Shown: positions 16,152-26,097, counted from the first letter of the stretch. The stretch: 64,000 nucleotides of DNA from UBA7672 sp963718145 (GCA_963718145.1 CAVQYJ010000023.1:186001-250000), one strand, 5' to 3'. The notes: a model not told the origin generated them from the sequence alone. A program made the numbers and translations.

Positions 16152-16302
16152 GATCCAGCCTCCTCTTCTCCCCTGGGGTCGCCAGATGGGGCCCCAGATA
16201 CGGTAGATGGCTTGAACTAGTCTCTCGTGGATTGCCAGCAAAACCGGACAGGGGGAAATCCGGCGCGTGTGGATTCAGGCCCACAGCAGCAACAAGCCTG
16301 CC

Positions 16303-17520
16303 CTAGCGGCCGTAACCGATCGTTTTGGGGCGCCTGGCTTCATCAATGATGCTAAGCGTGCGCTCAGCCAGGTCATCCTCGCCGTCCTCAACCTCGTCGG
16401 GCGAGAAGGCGGATGACAGCGACCAGTTCCAGTAGCGCAGCACGGTCTGCGCCTTGGCGACCGCGATCGACTCGTAGATTTCGGAGACGCGGTCGAACTG
16501 GGCTGTGCGTTCCGTGCCGTCGCGGCCAAGGGCGGTCCACAGCTGGCGAAGGAACTGGCGCTTGAGGCCGGTCGCCTTGCAGAGCACGGCAATGCCTTCG
16601 CCGCCCGGATCCTGGAAGATGCGCTCGCCTGTCGTCGCCTTGACACCGGAGAGGTTGGAGATCTCGACGCTGAGCGATGCGTCCATGCCCTTCTGCGCGG
16701 CGAACTGGATCGCCGCCTCGAGGCTTTCGAAGCCGGACTTCTCGATGGCGACGCGGTTGCGCTGGCGGCGCTCGATCACCTGCAGCGCCTTGCGCACGAC
16801 GGGATCGGAGTCGATGGCGGCATAGCGGAAGATATCGGCGCACATGTCGATTAGCAGCATGCGCTCGGCGGAAAAGCGCAGCAGGATCTGCCTGCGCTCG
16901 GGCGGCTCGGACCACCAGAACATGGCGAGCGCGTGCGCGGGCCGTAGCTCTTCGCGGGTGATCAGCAGCGGGCACAGCTCGCGCGACTTCCGCGAGGCCG
17001 AGATCATCAGCTCGACTGAGCGCTCGGAAAGTCTTGACTGGCTGTTGTCGAGCAACGCCTTCATCGCAATCGCATCGCCTGACTCCGCGATTGCGGATGC
17101 CACAGACGGTCCAATCTCGCGGCGATGGGCGACGGCGACGCGATGAGGCGTGCCGCCATGAGCGACGATGTAAGCGAGGTCGGCGTCGTCGAACGCCTTG
17201 TTGTCGGTAAGGATGATCTTGGCGACGTGCGGCGCGTCGAGCGCGAGAAAGCGCAGCAGGCGCTTGGGCGCCTGCGACATCTCCTGCAGGCGCCGCGCGC
17301 AGAGTTCGCGGGCGACGACATCTGACTCGATCAGAATTTCCAGAAGCAGGTCGCCGGCAATTGCGCGGTCCTGTGCGTTGCCACGCGAGGACGGCAGCGC
17401 AACCACGTCCATCAGGCGACGCAGCAGCGAGCGGCGCGCAAAACCATCGGACGCCGCCTTCACGACTTCAGCCCCGGCGGCGTCCGGAGGCTCCCCCGAG
17501 GGGGGCAAGATGTCTGACAT
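16303..17520 (-). CDS. DUF2336 protein
   Basis: 405 aa, predicted all-helical with HEAT-like repeats, no signal peptide. DUF2336 proteins are almost confined to alphaproteobacteria; their function is unestablished. The ATG at 17520 has GAGAGGGG about seven bases upstream; an upstream TTG is less likely. The last 40 residues are acidic (EVEDGEDDLAE). It ends about 150 bases before the antiporter operon and may be an independent unit. Confidence 0.8.
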   Translation of the reverse strand: MSDILPPSGEPPDAAGAEVVKAASDGFARRSLLRRLMDVVALPSSRGNAQDRAIAGDLLLEILIESDVVARELCARRLQEMSQAPKRLLRFLALDAPHVAKIILTDNKAFDDADLAYIVAHGGTPHRVAVAHRREIGPSVASAIAESGDAIAMKALLDNSQSRLSERSVELMISASRKSRELCPLLITREELRPAHALAMFWWSEPPERRQILLRFSAERMLLIDMCADIFRYAAIDSDPVVRKALQVIERRQRNRVAIEKSGFESLEAAIQFAAQKGMDASLSVEISNLSGVKATTGERIFQDPGGEGIAVLCKATGLKRQFLRQLWTALGRDGTERTAQFDRVSEIYESIAVAKAQTVLRYWNWSLSSAFSPDEVEDGEDDLAERTLSIIDEARRPKTIGYGR

Positions 17521-17627
17521 GCGCAACCCCTCTCGCGGCCGTCAGGGGCAGCATGGGGTCGGCGCGGTTAAGAGATCATCAACCTGCGAACCGTTCTCGC
17601 ATCAGTTTACGCGATGCCTCGTATATT

Positions 17628-18074
17628 TCACCTGCCGTAATAGCTCTGCGGGCCGCTTGCGCCCTTGCCGGGATGGATAACCGCGAGGATGAGCGAGGCG
17701 ACCGCGAGAGCCAACGCCAGATAGAAGAGCTGGCCGCCATCGGTCGTCGCCGAGCCGGTTTCGATCGGGATCGCAATGCCAAGCCAGAGAAGGTGCATCG
17801 CTACTGCGCCTGCCGCTATCAGGAAGCCGAGTATGGCGCCAATGCGTCTCGTCCACGGAATGATCAGCAGCAGGGCGGCGAGAACATGGGCCAGACCCAC
17901 GACATACCGGCCGGTCGGCTCCCACAGATAGATGCCGGAAGCCTCGCGCAGGCGCGGGAACACGACGTTCCTGGCGTCGGTCGGCGGAAACAGGCTCAGG
18001 TCGGCGATCCAGAGGAACATCACGGCGAGGAACAGGGCCAGCACCCAGCTCCCCATCATCCTGGCGTCGCGCAT
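17628..18074 (-). CDS. DoxX-like four-helix membrane protein
   Basis: 148 aa with four predicted transmembrane helices, beginning with MGSWVLALFLAVMFLWIADL. Layout and length resemble the DoxX/DUF4345-like membrane families, but no diagnostic residue is seen. GGAGGGTG lies five bases before the ATG at 18074. Divergent from the MFS gene across 163 bp. Confidence 0.6.
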   Translation of the reverse strand: MRDARMMGSWVLALFLAVMFLWIADLSLFPPTDARNVVFPRLREASGIYLWEPTGRYVVGLAHVLAALLLIIPWTRRIGAILGFLIAAGAVAMHLLWLGIAIPIETGSATTDGGQLFYLALALAVASLILAVIHPGKGASGPQSYYGR

Positions 18075-18237
18075 TGAACACCCTCCGCACAATCTTGCCT
18101 CACATTAGGCCCACGGGCGTGGGCGCGCCAGATGGCGTCGGCGCCTGTCGACCACACTTCAATGGAGGGCGGGCCGGTATCGCAAACGCTTTCCTAACAC
18201 CCTGATCCCGTTATGGTGCGCGCCCGGAGGGTCAGGA

Positions 18238-19617
18238 TTGAATAATCCGCTCGACAAGCTCGATGAGGAGATCGTCGAGGGCGTGGCCTCGCCGGTGACC
18301 GGCGTTGTAACGTCTCTCGCGGCAGGCGAAGTCCTGAGCCACCCAGCGGCCGGGCGGACGCGGGCGCTGCTGGAACTACCTGCCTATCTGTTTGTGCAGA
18401 TCGCCTGGTTCACGGCCTTTGGCCTGCAGACAGTCCTTTTCCCTTACCTGTTGAAGAACGTGCTGGGCGTGTCGGGGACGCTGCTGGGCGTGGCGCAGAT
18501 GGCGCTGGCGGCGCCGTCGGTGGTGTTCATCCTGCTGGGCGGCGTGGTGGCGGAGCGAGCGGATGGTCGCACGCTGCTGGTGGCGTTCCACCTGCTGGCG
18601 GCGATACCGGCGGTGGCGCTGGGCTTCGCGATGCGGACGGAAGGCCTCGAATACTGGATGCTGCTCGCCTACGCGCTGGCGATGGGCACGATCGGCGCGT
18701 TCATGATGCCGGCGCGGGATGCGATCCTCAACGAGGTTGTGGCGCGGCGGCGCATGGTGGGCTCGACGATCACGATTCAGCAGGGCGTGGCGTTCGCGAC
18801 GCTGGCGCAGTTTGCGGCGCAGATTCTCGGCCTGTCGATTGGCGGAGTGGCCACGACCTATGGCGTGTGGCCCCTGCTGCTGGTGCAGGCGGGAATCGTG
18901 GCGGCCGGGGCGATCGCGGCGATCTTTCTCGACAGGGGACAGATGGTTACCACGGGGCGGACCGGCGCCGGCGCAGTGTTCGGCGACATCCTCGACGGGA
19001 TGAAGTGCGTGCGGCGCGACCCGGTGCTGCTGTCGATGGTTCTGTCGATGTTCGGAGTCGGCGTGTTCGTGATCGGCGCTTTCCTGGTGATCCTCCCGAT
19101 CATCAACGCCGACGTCTACGCCCAGGAATCCGGCGGGTTGCGCAACATCTTCGTGACCTTCTGGGCGGGGGCATTCTGCTCGTCCATCGCGATCTCGCGG
19201 TTCAAGAACCTGCGGCGGCCGGGACGGATCCTGCTGATCGCACAGTTCATCGGGTCGGCGGGAATATTGCTGCTGACCTCGCGCACGCCCTACCCGGCCT
19301 TCATCGGGCTGGTGTTCGTGTGGGGCCTTGCGGCGGGCGTATCGATCATGATGAGCCGCTCGATCGTGCAGGAGGCGGCGCCGCCTCACCTTCTGGCGCG
19401 CGTGCTGTCCATCTACCAGCTCGGCTTCATGGGCGGGGCGCCGCTGGGCGCGGCGCTGATGGGCGTTGTCGCCGATCAGGCCGGCCCGCGCCTGGTAATC
19501 CTCGTTCCATCGATCGGCATGTTGTCGCTGATCGCCTGGATGGCGTTCTTCACGCCGATCTGGGGCATGCGCGCTGTATCGCCGGGCGACCGGAATGAGG
19601 GTGGTTCGGGCATCTGA
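18238..19617 (+). CDS. MFS transporter (EntS-like)
   Basis: 459 aa with about 12 transmembrane helices after a hydrophilic 45-residue N-terminus. The block VVAERADGRTLLVAFHLLAA (GG-x8-GRR-like loop between helices 2 and 3) and the MPARDAILNEVV block fit the MFS_3/enterobactin exporter-like group. The start is TTG at 18238 with GGAGG seven bases upstream. Substrate unknown. It is convergent with the EF-hand gene 26 bases downstream. Confidence 0.8.
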   Translation: MNNPLDKLDEEIVEGVASPVTGVVTSLAAGEVLSHPAAGRTRALLELPAYLFVQIAWFTAFGLQTVLFPYLLKNVLGVSGTLLGVAQMALAAPSVVFILLGGVVAERADGRTLLVAFHLLAAIPAVALGFAMRTEGLEYWMLLAYALAMGTIGAFMMPARDAILNEVVARRRMVGSTITIQQGVAFATLAQFAAQILGLSIGGVATTYGVWPLLLVQAGIVAAGAIAAIFLDRGQMVTTGRTGAGAVFGDILDGMKCVRRDPVLLSMVLSMFGVGVFVIGAFLVILPIINADVYAQESGGLRNIFVTFWAGAFCSSIAISRFKNLRRPGRILLIAQFIGSAGILLLTSRTPYPAFIGLVFVWGLAAGVSIMMSRSIVQEAAPPHLLARVLSIYQLGFMGGAPLGAALMGVVADQAGPRLVILVPSIGMLSLIAWMAFFTPIWGMRAVSPGDRNEGGSGI

Positions 19618-19642
19618 CCGCGATCAGCGCCCGGAACCCCGG

Positions 19643-20629
19643 TCACGCCGGCGGAAGGTATTCCTGCAGGGACAGCTTGTTGTCCTTGTTGGCGTCCAGC
19701 TTCTCGAAGCTTGCCTTGATGGCGTCGGGCGAAACCGTGCGGCCACGGACGATCTGGATCTGCGGGCCGTCGCCATCATCGAGACCGTCGATCTTCGGCA
19801 TTGGAGGCGCAACGATCTTTGCATATTCGTCGGACGACAGGAATTTGTCGCCGTCGGAGTCGAGCATTTCAAAGCCGCGGGTGAGCATGGCTTTCTGGCG
19901 GGCCTGGAATTCCGTGAAGCTGACCTTGCCGTCCTTGTCCGTGTCGTAGCTCTCGAATTCCTTTTTCCGGATGTCGCCGACCGACACGACAATCGGGTCC
20001 GGCAAGGCGCCCGCGCCGCCCTTGTTCGGCGCCCCGACTTCGCGGCGGGTGATGATCCTCATCTCCTGGTTGTCTTGCTGGCCGCTGGCAAGTTCTTCGG
20101 GCAGCCAGAACGAGAAGGCTTCGGTCTTGGTGTCGCCGGGCTTCACGCCGGCCGGCGGCACGGCGTCCGCGTGTGTGGCATGGCGCGTTTCAATGACGAC
20201 TGCCTTGCCGTCGGCGCCGGCGCCCTTCCCGGCGAACTCTTCTGCGGTGATCACGCCATCGCCGTTGACGTCAAATTTCTTGAACTGGGCCTGGAAGTCC
20301 GGCGCGGCGACGCTGGGCAGGACGGCGAAGGTCGCAAGGCCGATTGCAGCGACAGCCGAAGCGGCGACGCGGGGGCCATAGCGGCGGACGGTGGGCGAGA
20401 GTTTTGCAGTGAATTTCAAGATGGTCGCTCCTTCAGGCTGAGGTTGCGGCTGCTCGCGATCGTCGAGATAAGCTTGGACCGAACCGCGAACCACTTCGCT
20501 CGCAGTCGTTCCATCCTCCCGGCAGGCGTTCAGGAATGCCTGCTTGGTCTCGTAAGGGATGCGCACTTCCAGAGTTTCGGATTTCTTGAGCTTCTGCGGC
20601 TCAGGTTTTCGGGACTTGTCGTTGCTCAT
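19643..20629 (-). CDS. Ribbon-helix-helix / transmembrane / EF-hand fusion protein
   Basis: 328 aa. Residues about 17-58 (TLEVRIPYETKQAF followed by TTASEVVRGSVQAYLDD) look like a ribbon-helix-helix DNA-binding fold. A Pro/Gln linker follows. A single hydrophobic helix at about 88-108 has basic residues on its N-side, so the N-terminus should be cytoplasmic. Four EF-hand loops lie at 120-131, 229-240, 257-268 and 312-323, on the periplasmic side. EF3 and EF4 lack the usual Gly at position 6. GGAAGGATGAG precedes the ATG. This suggests a membrane-bound, calcium-responsive regulator; that role is inference. Confidence 0.75.
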   Translation of the reverse strand: MSNDKSRKPEPQKLKKSETLEVRIPYETKQAFLNACREDGTTASEVVRGSVQAYLDDREQPQPQPEGATILKFTAKLSPTVRRYGPRVAASAVAAIGLATFAVLPSVAAPDFQAQFKKFDVNGDGVITAEEFAGKGAGADGKAVVIETRHATHADAVPPAGVKPGDTKTEAFSFWLPEELASGQQDNQEMRIITRREVGAPNKGGAGALPDPIVVSVGDIRKKEFESYDTDKDGKVSFTEFQARQKAMLTRGFEMLDSDGDKFLSSDEYAKIVAPPMPKIDGLDDGDGPQIQIVRGRTVSPDAIKASFEKLDANKDNKLSLQEYLPPA

Positions 20630-20778
20630 TGGCGCTCATCCTTCCGGCGCGGCGGCCTCGTGCAACTCTGGAGGCCCCGGGCATTCCCTCCCAGCGCAGA
20701 CCCGCCGGGACGGTCCACAACTCGCGCCCGGTCGTGGCGGGATCGTGGCGCCGCATCCAGGACCGCCCATCAATATCT

Positions 20779-20841
20779 GTCCGGACGCAAGAAAAACCGT
20801 GTCCGGACACGGCTTGCATGGCCGTTTTCGAAGCCTATGGT
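20779..20841 (+). promoter_or_regulatory. Promoter with two GTCCGGAC palindromes upstream of the NodN-like gene
   Basis: GTCCGGAC at 20779-20786 and again at 20801-20808; the second is inside a perfect 16-bp palindrome, CCGTGTCCGGACACGG (20797-20812). The two are 22 bp apart (two helical turns). TTGCAT at 20814-20819 and TATGGT at 20836-20841, spaced by 16, form a plausible promoter. The palindrome abuts the -35 box. Confidence 0.5.
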
Positions 20842-20875
20842 CAACCCAAAGGGACATTCAGGGACAGGACACTCC

Positions 20876-21325
20876 ATGCGGAACGTGAACTTCGGCGAAC
20901 TCGAATCGCTTGTCGGTACGGAAGTCGGCGTTTCGCCCTGGCACCAGATCACCCAGACCCAGGTCAACAAGTTCGCCGAGGCGACAGGCGACCACCAGTG
21001 GATTCATGTCGATGTCGAGCGGGCGACCAAGGAACTCGGCGGGCCGATCGCCCACGGCTACCTGACCCTGTCCCTGCTGCCGATGCTGGCGGCTCAGATC
21101 ATGCGGGTCGACGGAGTGCAGCGGGGCATCAATTTCGGCTGCAACAAGGTGCGTTTCACCAACATGGTGCCGGTCGGCTCGCGGGTCCGCCTCAGGCAGA
21201 AGTGTATCAAGGTGGAAGAACGCGCCGGCGGCAAGCAGGTGACGATGGAATCCACCATCGAAATCGACGGCAAGGACCGGCCCGCCTGCGTGGCTGAATC
21301 GATTGGGATTATATACGGCGCCTGA
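20876..21325 (+). CDS. NodN-like MaoC-domain dehydratase
   Basis: 149 aa hotdog-fold protein. The block FAEATGDHQWIHVDVERA contains the catalytic Asp and His of R-specific enoyl-CoA hydratases, followed by GGPIAHGYLTLSLLP. This matches NodN-like MaoC proteins, thought to hydrate enoyl-CoA in fatty-acid metabolism. AGGA lies six bases before the ATG at 20876. The long frame upstream to 19595 is only a shadow of the EF-hand gene. Divergent from that gene and preceded by a notable palindromic promoter. Confidence 0.9.
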   Translation: MRNVNFGELESLVGTEVGVSPWHQITQTQVNKFAEATGDHQWIHVDVERATKELGGPIAHGYLTLSLLPMLAAQIMRVDGVQRGINFGCNKVRFTNMVPVGSRVRLRQKCIKVEERAGGKQVTMESTIEIDGKDRPACVAESIGIIYGA

Positions 21326-21452
21326 AGCGAGGACCTGCGAAGCTGTCGCATGTTAACTCCTTGCGGCGGCGGCGCCTCTTCGGCTCGCCTCTTGCTCTCC
21401 TCCTGCTTGAAGCCGTGGCTGCCTCTCCCGCCGCGCGAGGAAAGCGAATCCT

Positions 21453-22907
21453 ATGCAGGCCATCCGCGATATCTTCGCGCGACTTGCGCTGATCGACAGC
21501 GCTGACTCGCCGCGCTGGCGAATTGCCGTTACAATTTTGGGACTTCTGCTGTGCGTGCTGGGCTTGGGCGGCGTCGTTCAGATGTGGCTCGCCCATCCGG
21601 CATATCCGGACGCCGGCACAGTCGACCTCCTCAACAACACCGACTTCGATCTCTACATCCGCGCGGCCGACAACCTTTCCAATAACCCCTATCGCGAAGA
21701 CATCGGCACCTGGCTCGACCGTTATGGTTACCCGCCGCTGCTGGCCGACGCGCTGGCCGGGCTGAAGGCGGTGCTGGGACCGCAGCTCATCGGCATTCTC
21801 TGGCCGGTGCTGTGCACACTCTGCCTGATCGGCGCGGTGGCGATGCTGTCGCGCCAGTTCGGCGTCAAGCTGGCGCGCCACTGGGTGGTTCTGATCGTCG
21901 GCGTGATCGTGCTCGGCCGCATCGTGCGCGTGGACATCTACCACGGCCAGGTCAACGTCATCATTCTCGCCCTTCTTGTTGGCGGCCTTCTTCTGCGCTC
22001 ACAAGGGCGCATTGTTGCAGCGAGCGTCGCCTTTGCCGTGATGATGTCGCTGAAGCCGATCCTGGGCGCTGTCGTGATCTACTTCCTGTTGCGTGGCGAC
22101 TGGCGCATGGCGAGATGGTCGCTGCTGATGGGCGCGGCGGTGTTCTTCGCTTCGTTCATTCCGACCTGGCCGAACATTCTGGACGCCGCAAATGGCTGGC
22201 GCGACGCAACCCAGCACTTCACCTCGCCGCCCTTCGTCACCAAGCCCGACAACCAGTCCATGTACGGCCTGCTGCTGCGGCTCTTCACCGAGACCCGCTA
22301 TACCCATCCGTGGATCAATGCGCCGTTGCTCGTTCCCGCCTTCATGACGATTGCGGTGACGCTGGCCGGCGTGCTGGCCATCCTTGGTCTGCATGTCGGA
22401 CGTGGGGCCGAGCCACACCGCATCGGCCCTCCGGCGGCGGTGCTCCTGCTCGAATGCGCGTTTGTGCTGTCGCTGGTGATGTTCTGCGGACCGCTGACGG
22501 AGGGCAACCACCTGATCCTCTGCCTCGCCGGACTCTTCGGCGCTGCAATCGTGGGGTACGAGCGTATCGCAGGCGGCTCGCGCAATTCAGGGCTTTGGCT
22601 TGCGACCATCATCGCGTGGGCTCTGCCATGCTTCTTCGTTGTCTTCCCGAAATCGCTGTGGTTCACGCTTGGCGACCACACAGCATGGAGCGGGCTCGAA
22701 GGCTGGGAACTGCTGCTCTCTGGACGCTGCGCTTTCCTCCTGCTCGCCGCGGGATCACTGACGGCGGTGTCGATGTGGCGAGAACGCGTGTTGATGGCGG
22801 AGCTTCCAGAATTCGCGCCTCGCCCCTTCGGCAAGCGTCGAGCAATGGTCCAGCCACAGGCGCAGCCCTCGCTCGGCCGGGCCACGTATGCCGTGCCAGC
22901 CGAGTAA
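21453..22907 (+). CDS. GT87-type (DUF2029) membrane glycosyltransferase
   Basis: 484 aa with about 10 transmembrane helices. The NTDFDLYIRAADNLSNNPYR block near residue 62-80 and YGYPPLLADALAGL are typical of GT87, polyprenyl-phosphate-mannose-dependent enzymes. The first periplasmic loop carries Asp-rich residues that would be catalytic. The ATG has AGGAAA upstream. No other glycan genes flank it, so the acceptor is unknown. Confidence 0.75.
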   Translation: MQAIRDIFARLALIDSADSPRWRIAVTILGLLLCVLGLGGVVQMWLAHPAYPDAGTVDLLNNTDFDLYIRAADNLSNNPYREDIGTWLDRYGYPPLLADALAGLKAVLGPQLIGILWPVLCTLCLIGAVAMLSRQFGVKLARHWVVLIVGVIVLGRIVRVDIYHGQVNVIILALLVGGLLLRSQGRIVAASVAFAVMMSLKPILGAVVIYFLLRGDWRMARWSLLMGAAVFFASFIPTWPNILDAANGWRDATQHFTSPPFVTKPDNQSMYGLLLRLFTETRYTHPWINAPLLVPAFMTIAVTLAGVLAILGLHVGRGAEPHRIGPPAAVLLLECAFVLSLVMFCGPLTEGNHLILCLAGLFGAAIVGYERIAGGSRNSGLWLATIIAWALPCFFVVFPKSLWFTLGDHTAWSGLEGWELLLSGRCAFLLLAAGSLTAVSMWRERVLMAELPEFAPRPFGKRRAMVQPQAQPSLGRATYAVPAE

Positions 22908-23025
22908 ATCCTGTGCATCAAGCGGTTGCGATCCCGGCCGCACACACGATCTATAGGCGCTAGGCATTGGGTCGAATCACGAGTCCAATGACAACGCCTG
23001 CTAATTCAGCGGGCAAGACTGGTCG

Positions 23026-25233
23026 ATGACGCGTAAGTCCAGAGTTTCCATGGGTCGGACGCGCAAGACAGCAGGCAAGGATGCCGCGTTGCCCCAGGCG
23101 ATCCCTCCCGGACCCGGCTCAATGACGCCGCCAGTCGCGCGACGCGACGAACAGGCGATCGAACAGCTTGGCCGCGCCCGCATCGATCCGTACGCTTGGC
23201 TGAAAGACGACAACTGGCGCGAGGTGATGCGCGATCCCACGCGCGTGCGCGCCGACATCCGCGCGCACCTGGAAGCAGAAAACGCCTACACGCAAGGCAA
23301 GCTTGAGGCCGTGACCGCCACACTGCAGGACAGGCTGTTCGAGGAGATGAAAGGCCGGATCAAGGAGGATGACTCATCCGTTCCCGCGATCGACGGCGAG
23401 TGGGCGTATTACCGCCGCTACCGCGAAGGCGGAGAATATCCGCTCTACGCGCGCCGGCCGGCGTCCCGCGCTTTCGACAGCGACGCGCCGCACGAACAGC
23501 TCCTGCTCGACGGCGACGAGATGTCGAAGGGGCTTGCCTTCTTCGACATCCGCAAGGTGGCGCATTCGCCGGACCATCGCCTGATCGCCTACGCGGTCGA
23601 CGACAAGGGATCGGAATTCTACACCATCCGAATTCGCGACACGGCGACAGGGCGCGACCTCGGCGAGACGATCGACAGCACGTATGGCGACTTCGTCTGG
23701 GCGGAGGACAGCGCCTCGATCTACTGGGTCGCGCGCGACGAGAATGCGCGGCCAGTGGCGGTGCATCGCCGCGTGCTCGGTACAGGTGCGGATCCGCTGG
23801 TCTATCGCGAAGCCGATCCCGGCTTTTTCGTCGGCGTGCAGAAGAGCGAGTCCAGGCGTTTCATCTTCGTCACGGCCAACGACCACACGACAACCGAGTG
23901 GCGCTATCTTCGCACCGACGCTGCTAGCCCCGACCTGAACCTGATCGCAGCGCGGGAACGCGGCGTCGACTATGCAGTCGTCGACTTCGACGGACGCTTC
24001 ATCATCCGCGCCAACCGCGACGGCGCCGTCGACTTCGGATTGTGGACCGCGCCCTATGATGCGCCGGACACCTCGCACTGGACGGTCGAGATCCCGCACC
24101 GGCCCGGCGTGCTGATCCTCTTCGTCGAGCCTTTCGCGGATTTCCTCGTGCGCATGGAGCGCGAGAACGGCCTGCCGCGCATCGTCGTGCGCGAACGCAA
24201 GGGCGGCGCCGAACACGCCATCGACTTCGATGAAGCGGCCTATTCGCTGGCGCTTTCCAACAGTTTCGAGTGGGACACGCGCTGGCTGAGGTTCGAATAT
24301 TCCTCTCCTTCCACGCCGACGCAGACCTTTGACTACGACATGCGCTCGCGCACGCGCATCCTGCGCAAGACGCAGGTCGTGCCGTCTGGACATGATCCAG
24401 CTAACTATGTCGTGCAGCGCATTGATGCGCCGGGCGATGACGGCGCGCTGATCCCCGTGACGCTGCTGCGGCGGCGCGAGACGCCGATCGACGGCACGGC
24501 GCCGGTGCTGCTCTATGGATACGGCTCCTACGGCATCACCATTCCGGCAGACTTCCGCACAGCGCGGCTGAGCCTGGTCGATCGCGGCTTCATCTACGCG
24601 GTCGCCGACGTGCGCGGATCGATGGCCAAGGGCTATCAGTGGTATCTCGACGGCAAGCTGGAGAAGAAGGCCAACACCTTCGCCGACTATGTCGCGGCAG
24701 GCCGGCATCTGGTCGCCCTCGGCTACACCCGGCGCGGCAGGATCGTGGGGATGGGCGGATCGGCAGGCGGCATGCTGATGGGCGTCGCCGCCAATCTCGA
24801 CCCGACTCTGTTTGGCGGCATCATCGCCGCTGCGCCCTTCGTCGATGTGCTCAACACCATGTCGGACGAGACGCTTCCGCTTACGCCGCCGGAATGGCCA
24901 GAGTGGGGCAATCCCCTGCTCGACGCCGCCGCCTACGATCGCATCGCGGGGTATTCGCCATATGACCAGGTCGCCAACCGCCCCTATCCGCCCATGCTGA
25001 TCACTGGAGGCCTCACGGATCCGCGCGTCACCTACTGGGAGCCAACGAAATGGGCCGCTCGCCTGCGTCACGAAGCGCCTGACGCCGGCCCCTATTTTCT
25101 CAGGATAAACATGGACGCCGGCCACTCCGGGGTCTCCGGACGTTTCGCCAGCCTGCGCGAGACTGCGCTTGAGTTCGCATTCGCGCTCTCGACTGTCGGC
25201 TTTGGGGATGACGGCGCCACCCTTGTGAGGTGA
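23026..25233 (+). CDS. ptrB: Protease II-like prolyl oligopeptidase family peptidase (S9A)
   Basis: 735 aa. N-terminal seven-bladed propeller from about residue 105 to 440, C-terminal alpha/beta hydrolase. The catalytic triad is visible: Ser579 in GMGGSAGGM, Asp665 in LTDPRVTYWEP, His700 in DAGHSG. Oligopeptidase B type enzymes cleave short peptides after basic residues. No signal peptide, so cytoplasmic. Starts at 23026, 23050 or 23122 are all possible; none has a strong ribosome-binding site. Confidence 0.9.
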   Translation: MTRKSRVSMGRTRKTAGKDAALPQAIPPGPGSMTPPVARRDEQAIEQLGRARIDPYAWLKDDNWREVMRDPTRVRADIRAHLEAENAYTQGKLEAVTATLQDRLFEEMKGRIKEDDSSVPAIDGEWAYYRRYREGGEYPLYARRPASRAFDSDAPHEQLLLDGDEMSKGLAFFDIRKVAHSPDHRLIAYAVDDKGSEFYTIRIRDTATGRDLGETIDSTYGDFVWAEDSASIYWVARDENARPVAVHRRVLGTGADPLVYREADPGFFVGVQKSESRRFIFVTANDHTTTEWRYLRTDAASPDLNLIAARERGVDYAVVDFDGRFIIRANRDGAVDFGLWTAPYDAPDTSHWTVEIPHRPGVLILFVEPFADFLVRMERENGLPRIVVRERKGGAEHAIDFDEAAYSLALSNSFEWDTRWLRFEYSSPSTPTQTFDYDMRSRTRILRKTQVVPSGHDPANYVVQRIDAPGDDGALIPVTLLRRRETPIDGTAPVLLYGYGSYGITIPADFRTARLSLVDRGFIYAVADVRGSMAKGYQWYLDGKLEKKANTFADYVAAGRHLVALGYTRRGRIVGMGGSAGGMLMGVAANLDPTLFGGIIAAAPFVDVLNTMSDETLPLTPPEWPEWGNPLLDAAAYDRIAGYSPYDQVANRPYPPMLITGGLTDPRVTYWEPTKWAARLRHEAPDAGPYFLRINMDAGHSGVSGRFASLRETALEFAFALSTVGFGDDGATLVR

Positions 25234-25347
25234 TACCCCCCATTCCGCCTTTCTTGTGGTGCAGTTGGAACTGCCCGACTAACCTGCCGCAAATGTCATA
25301 GCCGGGACACCCGGGGGAAACCGCTTGATGACTGTGCGAAATCTCGC

Positions 25348-25980
25348 GTGCGAAACCGCGCGTCGACCGGGAAGCGCGCAAGGCCGACTATCATGCGGGC
25401 CGCCGCCAAGGCCTTCCTCGCCAAGGGCGCGTCCGCCTCGATGCAGGACGTGGCCGATGCGGCGGGCGCGCCCAAGCCGGTGTTCTACCGGATCTTCCCC
25501 TCGCGCGCCGACCTGATCGAGTCCTTCTATCAGCATGTGCACGATGTGATCGTGAAGACCCAGCAGGGCCAGTGGGACGGCTATGGCTGGGCGATGCGCG
25601 TGCTCTATCAGGAGGCCATGAAGGAGCCGGAGATTTTCCTCGCCGCCCTGAAAACGTTCCGGAGCGATCCCACGCTTCAGCCCTGGCGAGAGAAGCTCCT
25701 GGCGCTGGTGCACACGCAGGCCAAGTCGTTCTTCCTGCCTGCCGAAGGCGCTCCGCCCGGCGCCGCGAACCGGATCGAGCTCGCCGCCAAGTCGATGAAC
25801 TCCATGGCCTTCGACGTGCTGGTTGCCTGGCTGGAAGGCAATGACGGCCTCACCGACGAGCAACGTTTCCGATGGTATGGCCGCATCATCCGGGAATGGC
25901 GCCATGCGACCCGCGAAGCCTACGGCCTCGACCCGCCATCAGCGCCCCATCCGGACGGCCCGAAAACGACCGGCGCCTGA
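25348..25980 (+). CDS. TetR-family transcriptional regulator
   Basis: 210 aa. The N-terminal helix-turn-helix IMRAAAKAFLAKGASASMQD then VADAAGAPKPVFYRIFPSR is the TetR signature. The C-terminal ligand domain is unassigned. The start is GTG at 25348, without a clear ribosome-binding site. It lies 117 bp upstream of the quinoprotein dehydrogenase in the same direction and may control it; this is inference. Confidence 0.85.
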   Translation: MRNRASTGKRARPTIMRAAAKAFLAKGASASMQDVADAAGAPKPVFYRIFPSRADLIESFYQHVHDVIVKTQQGQWDGYGWAMRVLYQEAMKEPEIFLAALKTFRSDPTLQPWREKLLALVHTQAKSFFLPAEGAPPGAANRIELAAKSMNSMAFDVLVAWLEGNDGLTDEQRFRWYGRIIREWRHATREAYGLDPPSAPHPDGPKTTGA

Positions 25981-26097
25981 TCTTCCAAGGTTTTTGAACT
26001 GGCATTGCCCGTTGGCCGCAAGGCTCATAGCTTGCGTGCGGATCACAGGCGCTGGGCGTCGACCCTGGACAGACCTGGCGGCGAGGGAGGATTTCCG

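Noticed and set aside
23374..25125. 583-aa minus-strand ORF opposite the peptidase
   Set aside because: Shadow; the plus-strand frame has an intact catalytic triad.
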